A stretch of DNA of 64,000 nucleotides, taken from NCBI RefSeq assembly GCF_002159555.1, contig NZ_NFIV01000009.1, positions 1 to 64,000 on the forward strand, in the 5' to 3' direction. This document shows, in pieces, positions 25,431-36,167 of the stretch. The DNA comes from Muribaculum sp. An289 (lineage in GTDB: Bacteria; Bacteroidota; Bacteroidia; Bacteroidales; UBA932). The position numbers were made by a program, and so were the translations under genes. Under the pieces are notes generated by a model. The model saw nothing but the letters and a program-made list of their open reading frames with translations. It made no database searches and was not told the origin of the DNA. Numbering within the stretch: the stretch's first letter is position 1; the number at the start of each line of letters is the position of its first letter.

Positions 25431-27449
25431 CTATTGTTTCTCGTAAAACGCCTTTTTGCCGTTTTCGAGGAACTGTATGAATGCTTCGATATCGAGGTCA
25501 TAGCTTCTGTTCGGTACGAGCTGGTTGCCCTCATGGTCTACTATCAGGTAATATGGTTGTGCGTTTATGTTGTATCTTTCATTGGCGATATGGGTATTTA
25601 TCTTGCCCAGTGTCTTGAATACCCTTCCGCTTTCGGTTGTCACCCATTCGCTTTCATCGACTTCGGTCTTGTCATCCATGTACAGCGCAACCATCACGAA
25701 GTCGTTGCGGAACATGTCGAGGATGCGCGGGTCTGAAAACACCCTTTCTTCCATCTCGCGGCAGTTCACGCATGCATGTCCGGTAAAATCCACGAATACC
25801 GGTTTGTTGACCTCCCTGGCGTATGCGAGGGCTTCGTCATAGTCGAAGAACCCTTCGAGGTGATGAGGCAGGTGCAGGAAGTCTGCATATTTCCTCCCTT
25901 CTACGTTGCCCGACGTTACTGTCGTCTGGGCGACGGCTCCACCGGCGGTTACCACATAGTCCTGGGTAGCCATAGGAGGCATGTATCCGGAAAGCGCCTT
26001 GAGAGGGGCGCCCCACATTCCAGGGATCATATATACTACGAAAGTGAATACGACAATCGACAGTATGAGCCTTGTTATGCTCACGTGTTCGACCGGAGAA
26101 TCGTTCTTGAAACGCAATTTCCCGAGCAGGTAGAACCCGAGGAGGGTGAATATGACAATCCACAAGGCGAGGTAAATCTCCCTGTCGAGTATCCCCCAGT
26201 GGTATGCCTGATCGGCGGTGCTGAGGAATTTAAGTCCCAATGCAAGCTCTATGAAACCGAGGACGACTTTGACGGAATTCAGCCAGCCTCCGCTCTTCGG
26301 CAGTTTCTTCAGTACGGACGGGAAGAAGGCGAAGAATGTAAATGGAAGTGCGAATGCTATCGAGAATGCCAGCATCGTGATGATAGGATCCCAGAACTTG
26401 CCGCCCTGTACGGATTCTATGAGCACGCTTCCGACAATAGGTCCGGTGCAGGAGAACGAGATGAGCACGAGGGTCAGTGCCATGAAGAATACTCCTCCGA
26501 GGCCTTTCTTGTTGGAACTCTGGTCGCTCTTGTTCACCCATTTGCTCGGCATCGTGATTTCGAAAGCTCCGAAGAACGAAGCCGCAAAAATCATGAATAC
26601 CAGGAAGAAAATGATATTAGGCAGCCAGTGCGTAGCCAGCCAGTTGAAGATATCCGCCGTTACCGCATCGCCTCCGACAATCCTCGTTATAACGATTATT
26701 GCGGCGATAGGGACGGTATACAGGAGTATTATGAACAGTCCGTACATGAATGCGCGGAATCTGCCAATCCTTTTGTTTTCAGAGCCTTTGATGAAGAACG
26801 AAACCGTCATCGGCACCATCGGGAATACGCAAGGCGTGAACAGCATTACGAGTCCCCACATTATTGCGGACAGTATGTTGCTCCACAGGTTCGAAGGTGT
26901 TTCGGAAATGACGGATGCGCTGTCGGCTGCCTTTAATTCACGATGTTCTTCTGCCGAAACGGCCACCGGGACTGCCGCTGACTCCGCTCCCAGAGTGAAT
27001 GTAATTGTAGTATCGGCAGGAGGCAGGCAGTTCATGTCGTTGCATGCCATATATTCAAGGAACATTTCGACGGTCGCGCCCTGAGTCGAGAGTCTCACAT
27101 CCTGGGTGAATACCGCCTTGCCCTCGAAGTAGCCTATTTCCTCACCGTATATTTCATCGAACACTCTTGTAGGTTCCTGATGTTGTTTGAGTGAGCCTTC
27201 CGGCTGTGCCCCTTCACCGTAGGAAAATGTAAACGATGTCGGCATTGCCGGACATGCCGGATCAAGATCATAGATATGCCATCCCTTTTCAATGGTGGCT
27301 TCTATTTCAATCCGGTAAAGGTCTTCGCCGATATTCTTGGCATCCGCTTTCCACGAAACCACTTTGTCTTGCGCGGAAGCTGCCGAAAACATACCTGGCA
27401 GCAGCAATATTGATACTGCTATGGCTTTTATCGTTCTGAATATTTTCAT
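25431..27449 (-). CDS. DsbD-type thiol:disulfide interchange protein
   Basis: 672 residues with the complete three-domain layout. After a signal peptide, the alpha domain contains the cysteine pair C136/C141 (ACNDMNC). The membrane domain (about 190-500, roughly 8 helices) has C207 in FTPCVFPMVP and a second cysteine in ISFSCTGPIVG. The gamma thioredoxin domain has CVNC at 560-563 (FTGHACVNCREME). It carries reducing equivalents from cytoplasmic thioredoxin to periplasmic acceptors. First gene of the operon with the TlpA-like, DUF6029 and Omp28-like genes, which are the probable acceptors. A -7-like box TATTTTTG lies on the minus strand at 27473-27480. Confidence 0.95.
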   Translation of the reverse strand: MKIFRTIKAIAVSILLLPGMFSAASAQDKVVSWKADAKNIGEDLYRIEIEATIEKGWHIYDLDPACPAMPTSFTFSYGEGAQPEGSLKQHQEPTRVFDEIYGEEIGYFEGKAVFTQDVRLSTQGATVEMFLEYMACNDMNCLPPADTTITFTLGAESAAVPVAVSAEEHRELKAADSASVISETPSNLWSNILSAIMWGLVMLFTPCVFPMVPMTVSFFIKGSENKRIGRFRAFMYGLFIILLYTVPIAAIIVITRIVGGDAVTADIFNWLATHWLPNIIFFLVFMIFAASFFGAFEITMPSKWVNKSDQSSNKKGLGGVFFMALTLVLISFSCTGPIVGSVLIESVQGGKFWDPIITMLAFSIAFALPFTFFAFFPSVLKKLPKSGGWLNSVKVVLGFIELALGLKFLSTADQAYHWGILDREIYLALWIVIFTLLGFYLLGKLRFKNDSPVEHVSITRLILSIVVFTFVVYMIPGMWGAPLKALSGYMPPMATQDYVVTAGGAVAQTTVTSGNVEGRKYADFLHLPHHLEGFFDYDEALAYAREVNKPVFVDFTGHACVNCREMEERVFSDPRILDMFRNDFVMVALYMDDKTEVDESEWVTTESGRVFKTLGKINTHIANERYNINAQPYYLIVDHEGNQLVPNRSYDLDIEAFIQFLENGKKAFYEKQ

Positions 27450-27484
27450 TACTGTGCTTTTATATTATGATTCAAAAATATCCG

Positions 27485-30373
27485 TTATTTTTCACGTACC
27501 GCAACAAGGTTTCTGTCACCGTAACCGTTATCCACGCGGGCGCAGGCAGGCCAGAACTTGTTTTCCCTTATCCATTCCAGCGGATAAGCGGCCTGTTCCC
27601 TCCCGTAAGGATGGTTCCAGGTGTCGGCGCAGGTCTCTTCCGCCGTATGAGGGGCCATTTTCAGGAGGTTGTCTTCCTGGTCCGTGATGGCTTCGCATTC
27701 GGCCTTTATTGATTTCATCGCTTCGATGAACCTGTCGAGCTCGTCTTTCGATTCGCTTTCGGTCGGCTCTACCATAAGTGTCTCATGCACAGGGAATGAA
27801 AGGGTAGGGGCATGGAAACCGTAATCCATAAGCCTCTTGGCCACGTCCGTTGCATCCACTCCGTAATCGGCCTTGAAATTCTGCAAATCAATAATGCACT
27901 CGTGTGCGACCCTGCCTGTCTCTCCCGTATAGTAGGTCCTGAATTCCGGGGCGAGCCTTACTGAAACGTAGTTTGCATTGAGTATGGCTATCTCGCTTGC
28001 ACGGCGCAGTCCGTCCGGGCCGAGCATCTTGATGTAGGCGTGTGTGATAGGAAGAAGCAGCGGGCTTCCGTAAGGGCTTGCGCCGACAGCCGTCTGGGAA
28101 GTGCCCCTGAGGCTTTCGGACAGGCCGCAATCCGTTCCGATTTCCTTCAAAGGATACCCCGGAAGGTAAGGAAGCAGTTTCTCCGTTACGCAGATAGGGC
28201 CTACTCCAGGGCCGCCGCCGCCGTGAGGCATGGCGAAGGTCTTGTGCAGATTGAGGTGGCAGACATCCGCTCCGATGAATCCCGGATTCGTTATGCCGAC
28301 CTGGGCATTCATGTTGGCGCCGTCCATATATACGAGACCGCCGTTTTCATGGATGGTGTCCACTATTTTCCTTATATGCACCTCGAATACTCCGTGGGTG
28401 GACGGATATGTAATCATTATGCCTGCAAGGCTGTCCTTGTTCTCGCGCGCTTTTTCGCAGAGTTCTTCCACGTTGATGTTTCCGTTTTCATCGCATCCTA
28501 CAAGCACTATCCTGAAACCTGCCATTGCGGCGGAAGCCGGGTTCGTGCCGTGGGCTGAAGTAGGGATAATCATTACGTCCCTGTTTTCCTGACCCGTGCC
28601 TCTCAGGTATGCCCTGATGGTGGTGAGGCCTGCATATTCGCCGCCGGCCCCCGAAGTTGCCTGGAGCGAGCATCCTGCCATTCCGGTTATGACCGAAAGG
28701 TCGTGTTCTACTTCGCGTACTATCTGCATCGACCCTTCCGTCTGCCATGCCGGTGCGAAAGGATGCACGTCGGCAAATTCGCTCCATGTCACGGCTGCCA
28801 TTTCCGCTGCCGCATTGAGCTTCATCGTGCATGAGCCGAGAGGAATCATCGAATGAGTCAGCGAGATGTCCTTGCGCTCGAGTTTCTTGATGTAGCGCAT
28901 CATCTCGGTCTCGGAATGGTACTTGTTGAATATTTCCTGGGTAAGGGCTTCGTTTTCCCTTGCAAGCATCCTTGTTTTGGTTTCGCAGCATTCGCCTTTG
29001 CCGTGTCCCGCATCGGTCCCGCATTCGCAGGCCGCTCCGAAGATGTCGAGTATGGCGCGTTTCTCCTTGCAGTCGGTGAGTTCGTCGAATGATATCCTGA
29101 TGGTCCCTGCCGGAGTGTAGTAGAAGTTGATTTTCGCTTCTTCGGCCTTCTTGCGGATATCGGCAGTATCAAGAGCCTTGCCTTTGAAATCCATTATTTC
29201 TATGGTGTCGAAGAACTCCTCCGTTCCGCAGGCTCCGTCCACGCCCCTTACGGTGTATCCGGCCGCGCTGAGTTTTTCGGCCACCTTATGCGCCGACTTG
29301 TAGCAGCCGAATGCTATTTTCCTGATGCCGTCGGCTCCGTGGTATGCCGCATACATGCCTGACATTACCGCCATCAATGCGGTGGCCGTGCAGATGTTCG
29401 AAGTCGCCTTTTCTCTCTTTATGTGCTGCTCGCGTGTCTGGAGGGCAAGCCTGTATGCCGGTTTGCCGAGCCTGTCCACCGAGATGCCTATGATTCGTCC
29501 CGGAATGAATCTCTTGTATTCGTCCTTGGTGGCCATCCATCCGGCAACCGGGCCTCCGAAACCCATCGGAAGTCCGAAGCGCTGTGCCGAGCCTACCGCT
29601 ATGTCGGCTCCCCATGCCGCCGGTTCCTTGAAGATTGCGAGTGAAAGCAGGTCGCAGATGGCGGTTACCATCGCTCCGGCTTCGTGGGCCCTGCGGGCAA
29701 AATCGCCATAGTCCCTTACGGAGCCGTCCGCTGCCGGGAACTGCACGATAGCCCCGTAGCATTTCGGATCGAATGTATAGTCCTTATATGAGCCGGTGAC
29801 CACTTCTATGCCGAGGCCTTTTGCACGGGTCATTATTACGGACAGGTTCTGAGGGAAGATGTTTTCATCCACGAAAACAATGTTCCTGCCCTCTTTTACC
29901 GCCGCCCTCGGCCTGAGTTCGTACATCATCCTCATCGCTTCTGCCGCTGCCGTCGAATCGTCGAGCATGGAGCAGTTCGCAAGGTTGAAGCCGGTCAGGC
30001 TCGCTATCATTGTCTGGAAATTCAGAAGGGCTTCGAGACGTCCCTGGGAGATTTCCGCCTGATACGGAGTATATGAAGTATACCAGCTCGGGTTTTCGAG
30101 AATGTTTCTTGTAATAACCGAAGGTGTCGCGGTCCCGTAGAAACCGCAGCCTATCATCGACCTGAAAGGAATGTTCTTCCGGGCCGTGTTCTTGAGTTTT
30201 CCGAGATATTCATGCTCACTCAAAGCCTTGTCCAATGCAAGGGGCTCTTTCAACAATATGTCGGAAGGTACGGTCTGTGCGACAAGCTCGCTCAAATCTT
30301 TAAGTCCAAGAACGGCCAGCATTTCGCCGACCTGCCTTTCGTCCGGACCGTTGTGTCTGTCAACAAATCTCAT
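27485..30373 (-). CDS. gcvP: Glycine dehydrogenase (decarboxylating), P-protein
   Basis: 962 residues, the fused single-chain form (N- and C-terminal halves together, as in E. coli). It is the PLP-dependent decarboxylating subunit of the glycine cleavage system, passing aminomethyl groups to GcvH. The PLP lysine lies in [17 protein letters not shown] in the C-terminal half, and the N-terminal half has [20 protein letters not shown]. The C-terminus ends [20 protein letters not shown], a family hallmark. No gcvT or gcvH is adjacent. A promoter-like pair lies upstream on the minus strand. Confidence 0.97.
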   Translation of the reverse strand: MRFVDRHNGPDERQVGEMLAVLGLKDLSELVAQTVPSDILLKEPLALDKALSEHEYLGKLKNTARKNIPFRSMIGCGFYGTATPSVITRNILENPSWYTSYTPYQAEISQGRLEALLNFQTMIASLTGFNLANCSMLDDSTAAAEAMRMMYELRPRAAVKEGRNIVFVDENIFPQNLSVIMTRAKGLGIEVVTGSYKDYTFDPKCYGAIVQFPAADGSVRDYGDFARRAHEAGAMVTAICDLLSLAIFKEPAAWGADIAVGSAQRFGLPMGFGGPVAGWMATKDEYKRFIPGRIIGISVDRLGKPAYRLALQTREQHIKREKATSNICTATALMAVMSGMYAAYHGADGIRKIAFGCYKSAHKVAEKLSAAGYTVRGVDGACGTEEFFDTIEIMDFKGKALDTADIRKKAEEAKINFYYTPAGTIRISFDELTDCKEKRAILDIFGAACECGTDAGHGKGECCETKTRMLARENEALTQEIFNKYHSETEMMRYIKKLERKDISLTHSMIPLGSCTMKLNAAAEMAAVTWSEFADVHPFAPAWQTEGSMQIVREVEHDLSVITGMAGCSLQATSGAGGEYAGLTTIRAYLRGTGQENRDVMIIPTSAHGTNPASAAMAGFRIVLVGCDENGNINVEELCEKARENKDSLAGIMITYPSTHGVFEVHIRKIVDTIHENGGLVYMDGANMNAQVGITNPGFIGADVCHLNLHKTFAMPHGGGGPGVGPICVTEKLLPYLPGYPLKEIGTDCGLSESLRGTSQTAVGASPYGSPLLLPITHAYIKMLGPDGLRRASEIAILNANYVSVRLAPEFRTYYTGETGRVAHECIIDLQNFKADYGVDATDVAKRLMDYGFHAPTLSFPVHETLMVEPTESESKDELDRFIEAMKSIKAECEAITDQEDNLLKMAPHTAEETCADTWNHPYGREQAAYPLEWIRENKFWPACARVDNGYGDRNLVAVREK

Positions 30374-30420
30374 TTTAAAAAGATATTAATTTTCTGAATT
30401 AATGTAAAAAATTCAAACTA

Positions 30421-30450
30421 CAAAAGTATGAATTTTTTTGAAAAAACAAA
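30421..30450 (-). promoter_or_regulatory. Promoter of gcvP (TTTG-N18-TACTTTTG)
   Basis: On the minus strand TTTG (30450-30447) is followed by 18 nt and TACTTTTG (30428-30421), fitting the Bacteroidetes consensus with slightly short spacing. The leader to the gcvP ATG at 30373 is about 47 nt. Confidence 0.5.
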
Positions 30451-30469
30451 TAATTTTTCAGTTATTATG

Positions 30470-31897
30470 TCAGCGTTTGTATCTTGCATCAAGAGAGATG
30501 AAGACGGAAAGCATCAGCGTAAAACAGAGCAGGGAGGAGCCGCCGTAACTCAGGAACGGGAGCGGAATGCCGATAACCGGCATTATGCCTATGGTCATGC
30601 CTATGTTTATGAAAAAGTGCATGAAAAAACAGCAGGCTATGCAGTAGCCGTATATGCGCGTGAAGGAATCCGTGCTTTTTTCCGCCCGGGAAATGATTCT
30701 GCAAATCAGCAGCACGTAAAGCGCGATGACCGCGGTGCTTCCGAGGAAGCCCCATTCTTCCCCGACCGTACAGAAAATGAAGTCCGTACTCTGCTCCGGA
30801 ACGAAGCCGTATGCGGTCTGCGTGCCTTTCAGGAAGCCTTTTCCGCTGAAACCGCCCGAACCTATGGCTATCATTGACTGGGTGACGTTGTATCCTATCC
30901 CGGTAGGGTCCTCTTCCATCCCGAGCAGGACTTCTATTCTTTTCCGCTGATGTTCCTGAAGTACTTCGTTGAAAATGAAATCGACTGAAAATATCAGTAT
31001 CGCGCCGGCTATGAATGTTCCGGCCATTATCGCAGCCAGGTCGTCCCTTTTCCTGAAAATCCTGTATGCGGCGAGTCCGATTCCTATCGATGACAAGCCT
31101 AAAAGGATGTATTCGGGGGCCGGAAGCTGCATTTCCTGGAACATTCCGGAGCGTGTAAGGGCGGGGAGGAACGCGAGCAGTGCCGTGCAGGGCAGGACTG
31201 CCAGTGCGGTTTTCAGGGTTTTCCCGGCAAATGCCCCGTAGGCGAGGCCGATTATGCAGGCGAGGGAGAGCAGGCTCACGAAAGGGGATATCGTCAGTGT
31301 GATGATGAACAGCGTTATGAACAGCCCTGCGAGCACTATTATCCAGCCGGAGAGGCCTTCCCTGTACAGCATGAAGACGAAACCTAAGTATACTAAGGCG
31401 GAACCGGTTTCCTTTTCGGCTATTATCAGCAGCATCGGGATAAGTATTATCGCAACGGTCCTTGCCAGGTTGCGCGGAGTGTTTATCCTGAAACCGAACT
31501 GGCTCATCATCGAGGCCAGCATCATGGATGTCGTTATTTTGGACAGCTCGGCAGGCTGGAATGAAACCGGACCTATGCTCAGCCACGAGTGGGAGCCGTT
31601 GATGTCTTTTCCCAAAAATATTGTGACGAAAAGCAGCAGGGCCGTTCCGAGGTAGGCCCAGAATGCCACTACTTCATAAATCCTCGAATTGATGGCCAGA
31701 ACGACGGCGCCTGCGGCGATGGACACCATTATCCACAGGAACTGTTTCCCCGCCCTGTTCCCGATGTCGAATATCGAAGCCGCCGTGTCCGCATGTATGG
31801 ACGCGTAGATGTTGACCCACCCTATGATTACAAGGGCGATATAGCAGAACAGCAGCCACGGGTCGGTTTTCTTATATATGGTTTTCAAGTTGCTCAT
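30470..31897 (-). CDS. rodA: Rod shape-determining SEDS protein RodA
   Basis: 475 residues, about ten transmembrane segments. SEDS-family signatures include GSHSWLSIGPVSFQPAELSKI near 106-126 and, near the C-terminus, GIPLPFLSYGGSSLL. RodA is the glycosyltransferase that polymerises lateral-wall peptidoglycan with its partner PBP2 (encoded just upstream, 7 bp gap). Longer than E. coli RodA (370) because of a large central extracytoplasmic/membrane insert. Last gene of the mreB-mreC-mreD-mrdA-rodA operon. Confidence 0.95.
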   Translation of the reverse strand: MSNLKTIYKKTDPWLLFCYIALVIIGWVNIYASIHADTAASIFDIGNRAGKQFLWIMVSIAAGAVVLAINSRIYEVVAFWAYLGTALLLFVTIFLGKDINGSHSWLSIGPVSFQPAELSKITTSMMLASMMSQFGFRINTPRNLARTVAIILIPMLLIIAEKETGSALVYLGFVFMLYREGLSGWIIVLAGLFITLFIITLTISPFVSLLSLACIIGLAYGAFAGKTLKTALAVLPCTALLAFLPALTRSGMFQEMQLPAPEYILLGLSSIGIGLAAYRIFRKRDDLAAIMAGTFIAGAILIFSVDFIFNEVLQEHQRKRIEVLLGMEEDPTGIGYNVTQSMIAIGSGGFSGKGFLKGTQTAYGFVPEQSTDFIFCTVGEEWGFLGSTAVIALYVLLICRIISRAEKSTDSFTRIYGYCIACCFFMHFFINIGMTIGIMPVIGIPLPFLSYGGSSLLCFTLMLSVFISLDARYKR

Positions 31898-31904
31898 CCG
31901 TTCT

Positions 31905-33740
31905 TCAATAGGCTATTTCTTTTCCTGTTACCATTTTCTCGACACTTTCCCTTTCCGGGGAAATGGCCCCGTTCAGGTATTTTTCAACCACGAGCGAGGC
32001 TATCGGGGCGGCCCATGCCCCTCCCCATCCTCCGTTCTCCACGTAAACGGCAACTGCTATCTTAGGGTCGTCCTTAGGGGCGAAACAGATGAAAACCGAA
32101 TGGTCTTCCCCGTGCGGGTTCTCGGCGGTTCCGGTTTTTCCGCAGATGTCGAGCCCCTTGACGGCGGCGGTCTGTGCGGTGGCTCCCTTGCCTCCGTTGA
32201 CGGCCTGGTACATGCCTTCGACGACAAGAGGGAACAGGGACGTGTCTATGAGGGTATAATTCCGTTGCCTGTATTTGTCGTCGATATTATAGCCCGGGGA
32301 GTCCTTGATGAGGTGCGGGGTCAGGTAGTAGCCCCTGTTGGCTACAGTGGCGCACAGATTGGCCATGTGCAGCGGAGTAAGGCCGAGTTCCCCCTGGCCG
32401 ATGGCCAGCGACAGTACGGTTGTGGCCCTCCACCTGTTTTTGCCGTAAAGCCTGTCGTAATATTGTACCGTAGGAACATTGCCGGAGGTTTCCGAAGGGA
32501 TGTCGCTTCCCAGGGCGGCGCCGAGGCCGAAGCTCCTTGTGTATTTTTCCCATTGTCCGAAGGCCGCTTGTACCGACGGGTAGGACGGGTTCTCCAGTAT
32601 GGCCCTGAAAACATAGCAGAAATATGAGTTGCAGGACATTTTTATGGCTTCGGTAAAATTTATGGGCGATTCATGGCTGTGGCAGCCTACAGTATTGTTC
32701 CCGAAATGGTATCCTTCGGTGCAGGGGTATTTCGTGGCAGGGGTAAAAACCCCTTCCTGCAGGCCGATGAGGCCGTTGATCAGCTTGAATATGGAGCCCG
32801 GAGGGTAAAAAGACTGGACTGCACGGTTGAACATGGGCTTGGACGGGTCGGTTATCATTTCATTGTAATGGCTTCCGATGTCCGCCAGCTGTCCTACTTT
32901 TATGCAGGGGCTCGAAACGAGGGCGAGTATCTCGCCCGAAGAAGGCTCTATGGCCACGATACTGCCCCTTTTGCCGTCCATCAGTTTTTCGCTGTATTGT
33001 TGCAGATAACCGTCGATGGTGGTTTTGATGTCGTTTCCCGGAATTGCGGGCCTGTCGTATTCCCCGTCCTTGTAGGAAGATTCGATTTTGTTGTGTGCGT
33101 TTCGCAGGTATACTTTGTATCCCTTCTGCCCCCGGAGGATGTTTTCATACCTGCCTTCTATCCCTGTCTTCCCCGCATAATCCCCCGATTTGTATTCGCC
33201 TTCATGTCTTTTTATATAGTCAGCGTCCACTTCGGAAACATAGCCGAAAAGGCTTCCCCCGGCTTCGAAAGGGTATTTCCTGATTGTGCGTGCCTGCCCG
33301 TGGAATCCCGGGAACCTGTATTCCTGTTCTGCAAACAGGGCGTATTTTTCCGGTGTCAGTTTTTTCATGAAGACAACGGAACGGAATCCTATGCTTCTGC
33401 GGTTTTCCCTGTATTCCTTCATCCTTTCCCTGATGAATCCCGGTTCCACGTCCAGGATTCCGGCCAGGGCCAGAGTGTCGAAAGCCCCGGTCTCGCTCGG
33501 CGTTACCATCAGGTCGTATGCCATGTCGTTGCTGACCAGTACTTTATCGTTGCGGTCGTAGATGAGGCCTCTCGTAGGGTAGACTACCGAATATACGAGG
33601 GCGTTGTTGTCGGCATTGATTTTATATTTGTCGTTTACTATCTGTATCCCGAAAAGTTTGCCGAGAAGTATGGCTGCGGCCACGATTACGCCTATCGTAA
33701 GCCTGGCATGGCGGCTCATGCCTGTGCGGTAGTCCTTCAT
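31905..33740 (-). CDS. mrdA: Penicillin-binding protein 2 (elongation transpeptidase)
   Basis: 611 residues from the ATG at 33740, which overlaps the mreD stop by 4 bp. The longer frame to 34118 is antisense-like overlap with mreD. A single N-terminal membrane anchor (about 14-32) is followed by the dimerisation/pedestal domain and the transpeptidase: S316-x-x-K319 (GSIFK), SCN 369-371 and KTG 535-537. It crosslinks the glycan strands made by RodA. Confidence 0.96.
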   Translation of the reverse strand: MKDYRTGMSRHARLTIGVIVAAAILLGKLFGIQIVNDKYKINADNNALVYSVVYPTRGLIYDRNDKVLVSNDMAYDLMVTPSETGAFDTLALAGILDVEPGFIRERMKEYRENRRSIGFRSVVFMKKLTPEKYALFAEQEYRFPGFHGQARTIRKYPFEAGGSLFGYVSEVDADYIKRHEGEYKSGDYAGKTGIEGRYENILRGQKGYKVYLRNAHNKIESSYKDGEYDRPAIPGNDIKTTIDGYLQQYSEKLMDGKRGSIVAIEPSSGEILALVSSPCIKVGQLADIGSHYNEMITDPSKPMFNRAVQSFYPPGSIFKLINGLIGLQEGVFTPATKYPCTEGYHFGNNTVGCHSHESPINFTEAIKMSCNSYFCYVFRAILENPSYPSVQAAFGQWEKYTRSFGLGAALGSDIPSETSGNVPTVQYYDRLYGKNRWRATTVLSLAIGQGELGLTPLHMANLCATVANRGYYLTPHLIKDSPGYNIDDKYRQRNYTLIDTSLFPLVVEGMYQAVNGGKGATAQTAAVKGLDICGKTGTAENPHGEDHSVFICFAPKDDPKIAVAVYVENGGWGGAWAAPIASLVVEKYLNGAISPERESVEKMVTGKEIAY

Positions 33741-34255
33741 TTTGTCTTTGACGGTTTTAGGACGGCCTGCCAAAGCAACATGTAGATGGCCATATTTACG
33801 GCGTACGATACGGCTGTCTTGGACAGGATGAAGACGGCGCTCCTTGTGCCCGAGCATTCTATGATTACATACAGGGCAAGGAATACGATGAGTATGACCG
33901 ATATGAAAATAATCATCCTTCCGCGGCCCAGCCAATCGGACGATACGGTCCCTTCCCTTTCCCTTTGCCCTCCTGCCGTAAAAATCCGGATCATCCACTC
34001 CCTGACGAGTGCGGCAGGCAGCAGGGAGGCCATGTTCAGTCCTATTACCCCTTCGGCGAAAACATCCACGGGCAGCGAAACCAGGACGGAGATTACGAGT
34101 ACCCTGGCCGTAGACCACTGCATGGGCAGCATCAGCAATATGAACGGGAGCAGGCTTATGGTGATGTACGCACCGGCGTATATGAAATTGGCTATGATTG
34201 TCTGTATGATGACAATCAGTATGATATAAATGGAGTTATGCTGTACCGTCTTCAT
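33737..34255 (-). CDS. mreD: Rod shape-determining protein MreD
   Basis: 172 residues, strongly hydrophobic, about five membrane segments. The weakly conserved MreD family is recognised mainly by size, topology and position between mreC and mrdA. It overlaps mreC and mrdA by 4 bp on each side, typical of a coupled operon. It links MreC and MreB in the Rod complex. Confidence 0.88.
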   Translation of the reverse strand: MKTVQHNSIYIILIVIIQTIIANFIYAGAYITISLLPFILLMLPMQWSTARVLVISVLVSLPVDVFAEGVIGLNMASLLPAALVREWMIRIFTAGGQREREGTVSSDWLGRGRMIIFISVILIVFLALYVIIECSGTRSAVFILSKTAVSYAVNMAIYMLLWQAVLKPSKTK

Positions 34256-35061
34256 AGTGCCAGTGAATCTATTTCCGCCTTGGACGGATTCCTTACTATG
34301 TTTACGTACCTGAGGCTGCGGAATTCCTGGAGCAGTCTGATTTTCACGTTGAGCGATACTCCGTCAACTATTTCCGTTTCCTCGGCAATCCCTATCGGGA
34401 TGTCGGCAGGGTACAGGTTTGAAAACCCGCTCGTGTACACGGTGTCGCCCCTGATTATTTCAGTGTGCAGCGGTATCTGGCTCAGAAGGGCGCTTCTGGA
34501 GCCCTTCCCGTCCCAGACGAGGCTGCCGGTGATTCCGGAATGGCCCAGCCTTGCGCTGATGTTCATCTCGGGGCTCATGAAGGAAATCACGTATGAATAA
34601 TGCGCCGAAACCGCGTCCACGATTCCGACTACGGCCTTGTCGGTAATCACTCCCATGTCCGTGGTTATCCCGTCGTTTTCGCCCTTGTCGAGGATAAAAT
34701 AATTGTCCTGCCGGTTTACCGAGCCTTTGACGATTTTTGCCGGAATGAGTTCGAATCCCGGGAAGGCTGTGTGGCTGGTATCCGTTTCCTGTGCCGGAAG
34801 CAGGCTCATGTACTGGTAGAGCCGTTCCATAAGGGCGGCGTTGGTTTCAGCCAGCGAATCGTTGGTTTTCCTGAGCCTGAAATAATCGTTTATGCTCTCG
34901 GCGGTTCCGAATAATGCGGCCCTCGAAGCGATTATTCCGCGCATGGCCCATTGGCGGTGGATGATGTCGCTGTTTCCGACCATAAACAATGCCGCCGCTT
35001 CCAATACGATGAAAAGAAGGGCGGTCAATGCTTTTCCCCGGATATTACCATGCCTGCCCAT
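34252..35061 (-). CDS. mreC: Rod shape-determining protein MreC
   Basis: 269 residues. One N-terminal membrane helix (about 12-30), a coiled coil (about 55-80) and the beta-rich MreC domain with VKGSVNRQDNYFILDKGEND and GITTDMGVITDKAVVGIV. MreC is the periplasmic activator that bridges PBP2/RodA. It starts 6 bp after mreB stops. Confidence 0.93.
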   Translation of the reverse strand: MGRHGNIRGKALTALLFIVLEAAALFMVGNSDIIHRQWAMRGIIASRAALFGTAESINDYFRLRKTNDSLAETNAALMERLYQYMSLLPAQETDTSHTAFPGFELIPAKIVKGSVNRQDNYFILDKGENDGITTDMGVITDKAVVGIVDAVSAHYSYVISFMSPEMNISARLGHSGITGSLVWDGKGSRSALLSQIPLHTEIIRGDTVYTSGFSNLYPADIPIGIAEETEIVDGVSLNVKIRLLQEFRSLRYVNIVRNPSKAEIDSLAL

Positions 35062-35067
35062 GATGCC

Positions 35068-36087
35068 TTATCTCATCAGGAAGGCGAAATTGTCCGTATT
35101 CTTCAATGCTATGCACGTGCCGCGCGCCACGGCCCTGAGCGGATCCTCGGATACGTGGAAAGGTATGTTCATCTTGTCTTCGAGCCTCTTGTCGAGCCCT
35201 CTCAGCAATGCCCCTCCTCCGGTAAGGAAGACTCCGTTGTTCACTATGTCCGCATAAAGCTCTGGCGGTGTCCTTTCGAGAACCTGGAGTATGGCATGCT
35301 CGATTCTTGCAAGCTGTTTGTCGAGGCAATGGGCTATTTCCTGTGTCGTTATGGTGGCGTCCACCGGATGCCCGGTCATTATGTTAGGTCCTTTGACAGT
35401 GTACGGCTCCGGCGGATTTTCGAGGTCCTGTATGGCGGAGCCTATGTGCAGTTTTATGTCCTCGGCCGTTATTTCGCCGATTTTTATGTTGTGCTGCTGC
35501 CTCAGGTACTGCTGTATCTCGCTTGTGAAAACGTCTCCCGCCACGCGGATGGATTCCTGGGCCACGATGCCGCCGAGCGAGATTACGGCTATCTCCGTAG
35601 TGCCTCCTCCGATGTCCACTACCATGTTGCCGTGTGGGGCTTCCACATCAAGCCCGATTCCGAGGGCTGCGGCCATAGGCTCGAAAATCAGGTATACGTC
35701 CCTTCCTCCCGCATGTTCGGAAGAGTCCCTGACCGCCCTTATCTCCACTTCGGTGCTGCCCGAAGGTATGCAGACTACCATTTTCAGGTTAGGGGTGAAC
35801 AGTGTCCTCCGCTTGTTTATCATCCGGATGAAGCCCCTTATCATCATTTCGGCCGCATCGAAGTCGGCAATCACTCCGTCGCGCAGCGGCCTTACGGTTT
35901 TCAGGCCCGGATGTACCCTTTCGTGCATCATCTTCGCTTTCTTGCCGTATGCAATCGGTTTGCCCGTAGTCTTGTCTATCGCCACTACGCTCGGTTCGTC
36001 CACGACGATTTCGTCATTCATGAAAATGACCGTATTGGCCGTTCCGAGGTCTATCGCCAGTTCCTGAGTCAAAAAAGAAAATGCCAT
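35068..36087 (-). CDS. mreB: Rod shape-determining actin homologue MreB
   Basis: 339 residues from the ATG at 36087 (MAFSFLTQELAIDLGTANT); the frame runs to 36120 but that start is not conserved. Actin-fold nucleotide motifs are present: IDLGTANT (phosphate 1) and VDIGGGTTEIAV (phosphate 2), plus TGGGALLRGLD near the end. MreB filaments guide lateral wall synthesis. First gene of the operon, divergent from ispD. Confidence 0.97.
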   Translation of the reverse strand: MAFSFLTQELAIDLGTANTVIFMNDEIVVDEPSVVAIDKTTGKPIAYGKKAKMMHERVHPGLKTVRPLRDGVIADFDAAEMMIRGFIRMINKRRTLFTPNLKMVVCIPSGSTEVEIRAVRDSSEHAGGRDVYLIFEPMAAALGIGLDVEAPHGNMVVDIGGGTTEIAVISLGGIVAQESIRVAGDVFTSEIQQYLRQQHNIKIGEITAEDIKLHIGSAIQDLENPPEPYTVKGPNIMTGHPVDATITTQEIAHCLDKQLARIEHAILQVLERTPPELYADIVNNGVFLTGGGALLRGLDKRLEDKMNIPFHVSEDPLRAVARGTCIALKNTDNFAFLMR

Positions 36088-36167
36088 ATATGTGTGAAAT
36101 TTACCGTTTAAAATTTTCAAAACGTAAAATTAAATCAAATCCATGAATTATTATCATAACACTTTCA

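Noticed and set aside
25776-26936. 386-residue open frame on the plus strand
   Set aside because: Antisense to dsbD; very rich in E/R/Y, no domain and no start context.
31905-34118. 737-residue version of PBP2
   Set aside because: The first 126 residues overlap mreD in another frame; PBP2 begins with the membrane anchor at the chosen ATG.
34951-36111. 386-residue open frame on the plus strand
   Set aside because: Antisense to mreB and the start of mreC; no recognisable protein.
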